Positions 15,638 to 20,481 of a stretch of DNA of 20,481 nt are shown here, in pieces (position 1 is the first letter of the stretch; each line of letters opens with the position of its first letter). A program made the translations under genes and the position numbers. The notes under the pieces were generated by a model. That model did no database searches. It saw only the letters and a list, made by a program, of their open reading frames with translations, and was not told the DNA's origin. Location: assembly GCA_937996535.1 (NCBI GenBank), contig CALKVF010000050.1, positions 1-20,481 on the forward strand, written 5' to 3'. The stretch comes from an uncultured Novosphingobium sp. GTDB lineage: Bacteria; Pseudomonadota; Alphaproteobacteria; Sphingomonadales; Sphingomonadaceae.

Positions 15638-17035
15638 TCAGTCTTTCAGCGCCTTGGGCGCACCACGCCCTCCCATCATCCGGCCCAAGTTGCGGTGAAG
15701 GTTGATCACCTTCTGCTCCTGATGCGGATTGGGCAGCGCGCCACGGAAACCGCTCGACTTCATGCCCTTCTGAACAAATTCCATGTTCGAAAAGTCCTGT
15801 GCCAGCACTGACCCCCAGTTATCAGCCGTGGGATCGGCATGGACCCATTCGGTCTGCGGCACTTCGCCTTCGGGGAAGCGTTCCAGCGCATAGCTTTCGA
15901 ACACGCACTTGTTCGGATCATCGCCAAAGGGACGAACGCGATAGCACAGCGCGAAGGTCTCACCGTGCAGGATGTTCTGATTGGGGAACAGACCCCATGC
16001 AAGCCCCGATTCCTGCTTGATCGCAGGCGGAACTTCCGGCCAGATCACCCCGCGCGCGGCATCGTCAGCCTTGGCGGACTTGAGCCAGTGAGCAATGATT
16101 TCAGCCGGGGTCGCGGTTTCAGGCAGTTCATCAACCAGTCGGCTCGCAGCCTTGACCAAGGTTTCGGTCGAAGCGGAATAGTTCACCGTCTCGTAATTTT
16201 CGCGGATCAGTTCATAGGTGGAGACGCGCGCATCGTCGCCCTTGCCCGCACGAGTGGTGCCGGCGCTCTCGCTCATCTTGAACTTGTCGTCGCGCGTATC
16301 GTAGCTGGAAACCGAGTGCCAGCCATACTGCTTCGACAGGGCATAGTAATCGCCATAGTCAAGCAATTGGGTATGCGTGCCGGCCACGTGATAAGGCTCA
16401 AGGAAGGCTTCGATCGCGGTCTTCCAGTTGCACGGATAGATCGCCCACTGCCGCCATTTATAGCGCATCTTGGCCAGATCGAAGTGATCGAGAATCTCAC
16501 CAGCGCGCCCCATGAACTCCTTCAGCGGTTCGCAGTCCGGGTCCATGTTGATGTAGATATAGCCGTTCCAGATCCCGAGCTTGACCGTGCTGAGGCAGGT
16601 CATGTCCGGGGTCAGGCCGCCATGCCAATCCTGCTGATCGAGGATGTAGCTGTTGTTGCCCTCGGTATCGAAGGTCCAGCCATGGAAACCGCAGATGAAG
16701 TTCTTGCGCTTCTTGCCCCGCACCGAATGAACGCCGTCGGGAACCGACACCAGTTGGCGGCCACGATGTGGGCAGACATTGTGGAAGGCCCGGAACGCGC
16801 TCGCATCGTCACCTTCGGCAACGCGCACCACGATCACCGATTCATCGGCAACATTGTAAGTGATCCAGTCGCCGACATCGGGGAAGTCCTCAAGCCGTTC
16901 GACCATCTGCCAGACCTTGGGCCACAGCAGCGTCTTTTCAGCTTCCAGATATTCGCGGGAGAGGAAGGCTTCAGCCCCATAGGTCGCAAGAACCTCGGCA
17001 TCCATGTCCTTGTCGGTGATCACCCGGTTGCTCAT
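15638..17035 (-). CDS. Rieske non-heme iron oxygenase, alpha subunit (paralogue)
   Basis: Same family as the protein at 13250-14662; 465 residues. Rieske ligands: Cys88 and His90 (CPHRGRQL), Cys115 and His118 (CGFHGWTF), with 24 residues between His90 and Cys115. Catalytic domain: NWKTAIEAFLEPYHVAGTH with Glu213, His216, His221, and Asp414 in QDFSNMEFVQKG. The shared opening pattern (FLSREY, LW.KVWQ, ITYNV) and the shared end (LPNP-QE-KV-NLHR) show common descent with the first copy, but many positions differ. The Rieske insert is ten residues shorter, so substrate or redox-partner choice may differ. Start ATG 17035 has GGAG nine bases upstream; 22 bases after the second monooxygenase stop, hence cotranscribed. 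No reductase is present. Confidence 0.92.
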   Translation of the reverse strand: MSNRVITDKDMDAEVLATYGAEAFLSREYLEAEKTLLWPKVWQMVERLEDFPDVGDWITYNVADESVIVVRVAEGDDASAFRAFHNVCPHRGRQLVSVPDGVHSVRGKKRKNFICGFHGWTFDTEGNNSYILDQQDWHGGLTPDMTCLSTVKLGIWNGYIYINMDPDCEPLKEFMGRAGEILDHFDLAKMRYKWRQWAIYPCNWKTAIEAFLEPYHVAGTHTQLLDYGDYYALSKQYGWHSVSSYDTRDDKFKMSESAGTTRAGKGDDARVSTYELIRENYETVNYSASTETLVKAASRLVDELPETATPAEIIAHWLKSAKADDAARGVIWPEVPPAIKQESGLAWGLFPNQNILHGETFALCYRVRPFGDDPNKCVFESYALERFPEGEVPQTEWVHADPTADNWGSVLAQDFSNMEFVQKGMKSSGFRGALPNPHQEQKVINLHRNLGRMMGGRGAPKALKD

Positions 17036-17057
17036 GCCTTCGTCTCCACGCGTTCGC

Positions 17058-18890
17058 TTAGTCGTTCAGTGCCATGCCGTCGAAGCTACCCGCCTCGCGC
17101 CAATCGCTGATCAGCTTCATCCATGCATCCCAGCCGTGGCCATAGGCCCGGAACAGCTGCCACGGTGCATTCTTCTGCCCTTCGTTCGAGAAGTAGCTCG
17201 GCGTGCATTCAGCCTGGAAGGCCGAAGTGTCGATCTCGATCTCGGCGAAGTGATTGCAGTAGGCTTCCATGCCTTCCTTCGTCGTTTCGACCGACTGCTT
17301 ACCGCGACGCAGCGTTTCAGAAATGATCCACGCCGAATGTTCGCCCTGACGACCGAACTGCTCGGTCACCGAACCATTCAGGCCACCCTGAATGTAACCG
17401 ATGAAGAACATGTTCGGGAAGCCGTGAGTCATCGTCCCGTGCAGCGTCTTCGGACCTTCGCGCCAGTGATCGTAAAGCGAAACGCCGCTGCGGCCATCGA
17501 CCGCATCGAAGCCCCAACGCTTTTCGAGTTCGCTCGACACTTCGAAGCCCGAGGCGAAGATGATGCAATCAACTTCGTACTCAACGCCGTTCTGGATGAA
17601 GCCCTTCTCGGTGATCTGCTCAAGCCCCTGCGTTTCAGAGGTATCGATCAGATGCACGTTCGGCTTGTTGAACGCCGGATAGAACGTGTCGCTCGACAGC
17701 GGCCGCTTGCACAGGAAGCGGTAATAGGCCTTGAGCTGTTCGGCGAGCGCCGGATCCTTGATCGTTTCATCAACGCGACCACGGAAGCGTTCCATGATCT
17801 GGTAATCCACCACTTCGCGGCGCGCCATGAACTCTTCAGGAGCAAGTTCAGGATAGCCCTCTGCCGCCATTTCGGCCCACAGGTTGCGGTTCAGTTCGGT
17901 CCAGAAATCGCAAACGAGATCGGGCTCACCCGGCTTCGGCACTTCCATCGCGTGACGCTGGAAGTTGGCGATGCGTTCCTGCTGCCAGCCCGACTCAAGC
18001 GTCTTGATCCATTCGGGATCAGTCAGCGGATTCGGGCGGGTATCAACGCACGACGGGGTGCGCTGCACGACGTAGAGTTCCTTGGCATATTCGGCGAGGA
18101 TCGGAACCGCCTGAATAGCCGTTGCCCCGGTGCCGACGATCGCCACCTTCTTGTCGCGCAGCTTGTCGAGCACGGGCTTGTCGCAAGAACCGCCGGTGTA
18201 ATCGTATTCCCAGCGCGATGTGTGGAACATCTTGCCCTTGAACTTGGCGATGCCGTTGATGCCGGGCAACTTGGGCATGTTGAGCACGCCGCAACCCATC
18301 ACGACGAAACGGGCGCGGATATCATCGCCACGGTCGGTGGTGATGCGCCAGCGCTGGATCGAATCGTCCCACTTGAGCGAGGTGATCAGCGTGTGGAACA
18401 GCCCCTTGTCCGCGAAACCGCCCTTTTCGGCGATCAGGCGGATATAGCCCATGATCTCCGGCCCCGGCGCAAAGCGACGCGAAGGCATGAAGCCGGTCTC
18501 TTCGAGCAGCGGGAGATAGCAATAGCTGTCGTTATCGCACTGGATGCCGGGGTAGCGATTCCAGTACCAAACGCCGCCGAAATCACCGGCATGGTCGATA
18601 TTGCGGAAGTTGGTGATGCCCTGCTTGGCAAGGTAATGCCCCGCCATGACCCCACCGAAGCCCGCGCCCAGAATGGCGACATCAAGGTCTTCGCTCAGCG
18701 CATCGCGCGGCTGAACCGGCATGTGCGGATCAGAATTGTAAAGGTCATGAAGCTGGCCGGGGCCATCATTAATATACTGCCCACCCTGACGAGGATTGAG
18801 GCGCTTTTCACGTTCCTGAGCGTACTTCTTGCGCAGAGCCGGAATGTCGAGGCTCTCCGCAGGCGGAACCTGCGTCGGTTGGCAGTTCAT
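17058..18890 (-). CDS. Type I Baeyer-Villiger monooxygenase (paralogue)
   Basis: FAD- and NADPH-dependent Baeyer-Villiger type enzyme, 610 residues. Motifs: GAGFGG (75-80), GGVWYWNRYPGIQCD (105-119), FKGKMFHTSRWE (217-228), GTGATA (253-258), QRTPS (276-280) and DCIIFASG. The first 280 residues line up with the protein at 11328-13184 without gaps, so motif positions are identical. The last residue of the BVMO fingerprint is Glu228 instead of the usual Pro or Asp, a mild deviation. Strong ribosome site GGGAGAAA before ATG 18890. First gene of a leftward unit with the second Rieske gene, mirroring the other pair around the TetR gene. Catalytic class is well supported; natural substrate is not. 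Confidence 0.92.
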   Translation of the reverse strand: MNCQPTQVPPAESLDIPALRKKYAQEREKRLNPRQGGQYINDGPGQLHDLYNSDPHMPVQPRDALSEDLDVAILGAGFGGVMAGHYLAKQGITNFRNIDHAGDFGGVWYWNRYPGIQCDNDSYCYLPLLEETGFMPSRRFAPGPEIMGYIRLIAEKGGFADKGLFHTLITSLKWDDSIQRWRITTDRGDDIRARFVVMGCGVLNMPKLPGINGIAKFKGKMFHTSRWEYDYTGGSCDKPVLDKLRDKKVAIVGTGATAIQAVPILAEYAKELYVVQRTPSCVDTRPNPLTDPEWIKTLESGWQQERIANFQRHAMEVPKPGEPDLVCDFWTELNRNLWAEMAAEGYPELAPEEFMARREVVDYQIMERFRGRVDETIKDPALAEQLKAYYRFLCKRPLSSDTFYPAFNKPNVHLIDTSETQGLEQITEKGFIQNGVEYEVDCIIFASGFEVSSELEKRWGFDAVDGRSGVSLYDHWREGPKTLHGTMTHGFPNMFFIGYIQGGLNGSVTEQFGRQGEHSAWIISETLRRGKQSVETTKEGMEAYCNHFAEIEIDTSAFQAECTPSYFSNEGQKNAPWQLFRAYGHGWDAWMKLISDWREAGSFDGMALND

Positions 18891-18939
18891 GATTTCTCCC
18901 GGTCGATTCGTCTTGAGTTATCGATTTACGTTTTTGCGA

Positions 18940-18961
18940 TAATGAACACCACTGTCCAGTA
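18940..18961 (-). promoter_or_regulatory. Candidate operator upstream of second BVMO operon
   Basis: An imperfect 22-bp dyad (seven of eleven pairs symmetric; on the + strand TAaTGaACA with TGTcCAgTA across four central bases). It lies 49 bases upstream of the second monooxygenase ATG. Aligned with the site at 11268-11290, 18 of 23 bases agree, including CACTGTC, at the same dyad centre. No comparable site was seen before the regulator gene. Confidence 0.48.
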
Positions 18962-19035
18962 GGACATCAACACATCGCCGTTGCGCTACCATCCGGGGCA
19001 AGCCTGACGGTGCGCTGAACGACCAGTAATCGCGA

Positions 19036-19515
19036 TTACAACAGCGCGGCGATGTCGGCTTCCAGCTGTTCGGGCTTCACGGTGGGAGCATAACGACGAA
19101 GCACCTTGCCGTCGCGCCCGATCAGGAACTTGGTGAAGTTCCACTTGATCCGTTGCGTACCGAACACGCCGGGTGCCTCAGCCTTGAGCCAGCGATACAG
19201 CGGGGTCGCATCCGCACCGTTGACCTCGACCTTCGCCATCAGCGGGAAGCTGAGACCAAAGTTCGCGCTGCAAAAGCTTTCGATCTCGGCGGCAGTGCCC
19301 GGTTCCTGCTTGCCGAACTGGTTGCAGGGAAAGGCGATAATCTCAAAGCCCCGGTCGCCATACTGGCGCCACAGCGCCTCAAGTCCGGCATACTGCGGGG
19401 TAAACCCGCACTTGCTCGCCGTATTCACCACCAGCAGAACCTTGCCCTGCTTGTCAGCCAGGCTGACTTCATCACCATTGGGCAGGCGGGCGGAAAAATC
19501 GGCGATCGTGGTCAT
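19036..19515 (-). CDS. gpx: Glutathione peroxidase family thiol peroxidase
   Basis: Reduces hydrogen and lipid hydroperoxides. It has 159 residues, the usual size of bacterial cysteine-type enzymes. Peroxidatic Cys36 lies in NTASKCGFTPQY; Gln70 (FPCNQFGKQEPG) and Trp125-Asn126 (WNFTKF) complete the catalytic tetrad. A second cysteine at 82 (SFCSANFG) sits where the resolving cysteine of yeast Gpx3-type, thioredoxin-dependent enzymes is found, so thioredoxin rather than glutathione may be the reductant (inference). No signal peptide is present, so it is cytosolic. Its ATG overlaps the lolD stop in an ATGA tetranucleotide, indicating translational coupling. The next gene downstream starts about 145 bases away, beyond a regulatory gap. 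Confidence 0.95.
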   Translation of the reverse strand: MTTIADFSARLPNGDEVSLADKQGKVLLVVNTASKCGFTPQYAGLEALWRQYGDRGFEIIAFPCNQFGKQEPGTAAEIESFCSANFGLSFPLMAKVEVNGADATPLYRWLKAEAPGVFGTQRIKWNFTKFLIGRDGKVLRRYAPTVKPEQLEADIAALL

Positions 19516-20168
19516 GACAAGACTCCATCGTGCAGGCGCACCACGCGATCCATGCTCTGCGCCAAGCGCTCGTTATGCGTGGCGATCAGCGCTGCAGCCC
19601 CCTGCCCGCGCACCAGCTTGACGAATTCGCCGATCACCCGATCCGCCGTCGCTTCATCCAGATTGCCGGTGGGTTCGTCAGCCAGAACCAGACCCGGGCG
19701 ATTGGCCAGCGCGCGTGCCACGGCAACGCGCTGCTGCTCACCGCCCGAAAGCTGGCTGGGCTTGTGCGAAAGCCGTTCAGCCAGCCCCAGCGCGCCGAGC
19801 AGTTCTGCAGCGCGTTCATCCGCCACTTCACGGCTTTTCCCTGCGACAAGCTGCGGGATCACCACGTTTTCAATCGCAGTGAAATCAGGCAGCAAGTGGT
19901 GGAACTGATACACGAAACCCAGATGATCGAGGCGCAACGCGGTACGGGCATCGCCATCGAGACCCGATGCATCCACGCCGGCAATCGCGATCCGTCCGCC
20001 GAAACCGCCTTCAAGCAGGCCGATCGCCTGCAGCATGGTCGATTTGCCCGACCCTGACGGACCCATGATCGCGACGAACTCGCCGTCATTGACCGTGAGC
20101 GACACATTGTTGACGGCAAAGAAGCTGCCGTAGGTCTTCACGAGGTCTTTGATCACCACTTGGGCCAT
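19512..20168 (-). CDS. lolD: Lipoprotein-releasing ABC transporter ATP-binding protein LolD (N-terminus possibly hybrid)
   Basis: ATPase of the LolCDE complex, which extracts outer-membrane lipoproteins from the inner membrane. It has 218 residues. Walker A GPSGSGKST (36-44), Q-loop VYQFHHLLPDF, signature LSGGEQQR (140-147), Walker B LVLADEP (160-166), and H-loop IATHNE are all intact. From LQAIGLLEGGFGG onward it is typical of sphingomonad LolD. The first ~35 residues (MAQVVIKDLVKTYGSFFAVN) lack the usual VLRGV-type opening and look more like a MalK/PotA-class ATPase start, and the upstream DNA is anomalous, so the true 5' end may have been replaced at or before Walker A. Coupled with gpx by a four-base overlap. 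Confidence 0.88.
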   Translation of the reverse strand: MAQVVIKDLVKTYGSFFAVNNVSLTVNDGEFVAIMGPSGSGKSTMLQAIGLLEGGFGGRIAIAGVDASGLDGDARTALRLDHLGFVYQFHHLLPDFTAIENVVIPQLVAGKSREVADERAAELLGALGLAERLSHKPSQLSGGEQQRVAVARALANRPGLVLADEPTGNLDEATADRVIGEFVKLVRGQGAAALIATHNERLAQSMDRVVRLHDGVLS

Positions 20169-20180
20169 GGGCGAACCTTC

Positions 20181-20330
20181 TTAGTGTTTGACGGCGCCTT
20201 CGGTGAGGGCACGCACGAAATAACGTTGGAGCAGCAGGAACAGCACGAGGTACGTGGCGAGGAGGATGAACGCCGCGGTCCGCGGGAAGTCGGCCGCCAC
20301 GCGGTCCACGACGTCCACCACCTCCGCGGC
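20181..20330 (-). pseudogene. Hybrid membrane-protein remnant (permease tail fused to MMPL-like segment)
   Basis: The reverse frame ends with TAA at 20181-20183, 12 bases before the lolD ATG. The last 15 residues (QRYFVRALTEGAVKH) look like a carbohydrate ABC permease C-terminus. The preceding ~30 residues contain one hydrophobic helix and resemble an MMPL-family transporter rather than the permease's expected helices. Codon choice changes around 20228 (CAA CGT TAT below, nearly all G/C-ending above). It cannot be a working permease as it stands. Confidence 0.4.
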
Positions 20331-20343
20331 GCCGCCGCCCACG

Positions 20344-20481
20344 ATGGATCTGCAGCTGGAGCTCGAACCGGCTCCGCCCGTCCCGCAGGACGAGCACTTT
20401 GCCGCCAAGGAGTCGCTGAGCAGCGTGCGCGCGGCCATTGCCGCGCTGGATGACAGCAACTCGCCGGACGAGAGTCAGCGC
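20344..20481 (+). CDS. Unidentified coding-like fragment, open at window end
   Basis: From ATG 20344, 46 codons run to the window edge without a stop: an acidic/proline start (MDLQLELEPAPPVPQDEHF) then an Ala/Ser helix (KESLSSVRAAIAAL) and a Ser/Asp-rich end. Third positions are mostly G or C, and the opposite strand here is low-complexity Ser/Gly, so this is the likelier coding direction. No ribosome site is seen, so the ATG may be internal. Family not recognised. Confidence 0.25.
   Translation, partial: MDLQLELEPAPPVPQDEHFAAKESLSSVRAAIAALDDSNSPDESQR

Larger units (their letters stand above)
20169..20481. other. Anomalous 313-base window end; likely patchwork of unrelated fragments
   Basis: No complete gene is present. 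On the reverse strand, just before lolD, a frame ending at 20181 reads LLLQRYFVRALTEGAVKH-stop, matching the C-terminus typical of MalG/UgpE-type sugar ABC permeases. Immediately upstream in the same frame, DVVDRVAADFPRTAAF and ILLATYLVLF resemble an MMPL/RND transporter stretch with far stronger G/C at third positions. Upstream again the reverse frame becomes Ser/Gly low-complexity, while the forward strand reads a plausible coding fragment. The expected lolC/lolE permease is absent. A misassembled or chimeric contig end is the simplest explanation. Confidence 0.6.

Noticed and set aside
15839..17110. 423-codon forward open frame opposite the second Rieske gene
   Set aside because: Antisense shadow; Rieske and iron ligands are all on the reverse strand.
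17004..18962. 652-codon open frame on the forward strand opposite the second BVMO
   Set aside because: Same kind of antisense shadow; the similar open antisense frame on both BVMO genes follows from shared ancestry and codon bias rather than overlapping coding.
20160..20453. 97-codon forward open frame at the window end
   Set aside because: Its translation is charged low-complexity sequence, and it starts inside the lolD start region; no support for coding in that frame.

Overview
The window reads as chromosomal DNA of a GC-rich alphaproteobacterium, most likely a member of Sphingomonadales (Novosphingobium/Sphingobium type). The reasons are the protein character of DnaE, LolD, MoaB and the PA0069-type radical SAM protein, the GTTC-N7-GTTC LexA box typical of alphaproteobacteria, and the dense, nearly gapless gene packing. 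No rRNA, tRNA, CRISPR array, transposase or integrase was seen.

Bases 1-5230 are housekeeping. The 5' part of an ETF-ubiquinone oxidoreductase gene runs leftward off the window. Diverging from it is a rightward set: a degenerate uracil-DNA-glycosylase-fold protein, a soluble lytic transglycosylase, moaB, and a radical SAM protein whose start abuts a perfect LexA box. Bases 5246-11118 hold a leftward series: dnaE (replicative polymerase), an AMP-forming acyl-CoA ligase, a DUF1330 protein and a small uncharacterised protein. The last three form a tight operon.

Bases 11119-18961 are an accessory catabolic island. It has two copies of a two-gene unit, a type I Baeyer-Villiger monooxygenase followed by a Rieske oxygenase alpha subunit, arranged as mirror images that converge on a central TetR-family regulator. 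The two units are clearly paralogous but strongly diverged. A related 22-bp imperfect dyad lies just upstream of both monooxygenase genes and is a good candidate operator for the TetR protein. No ferredoxin or reductase gene is present, so electrons for the Rieske enzymes must come from elsewhere. The likely chemistry is hydroxylation and ketone-to-ester/lactone oxidation of a hydrophobic (perhaps cyclic or terpenoid/steroid-like) substrate; the substrate itself cannot be read from the sequence.

Bases 19036-20168 return to housekeeping, with a glutathione peroxidase overlapping lolD. The last ~310 bases do not continue into the lolC/lolE permease expected beside lolD. They look like a patchwork of unrelated coding scraps, most simply a contig-end misassembly.
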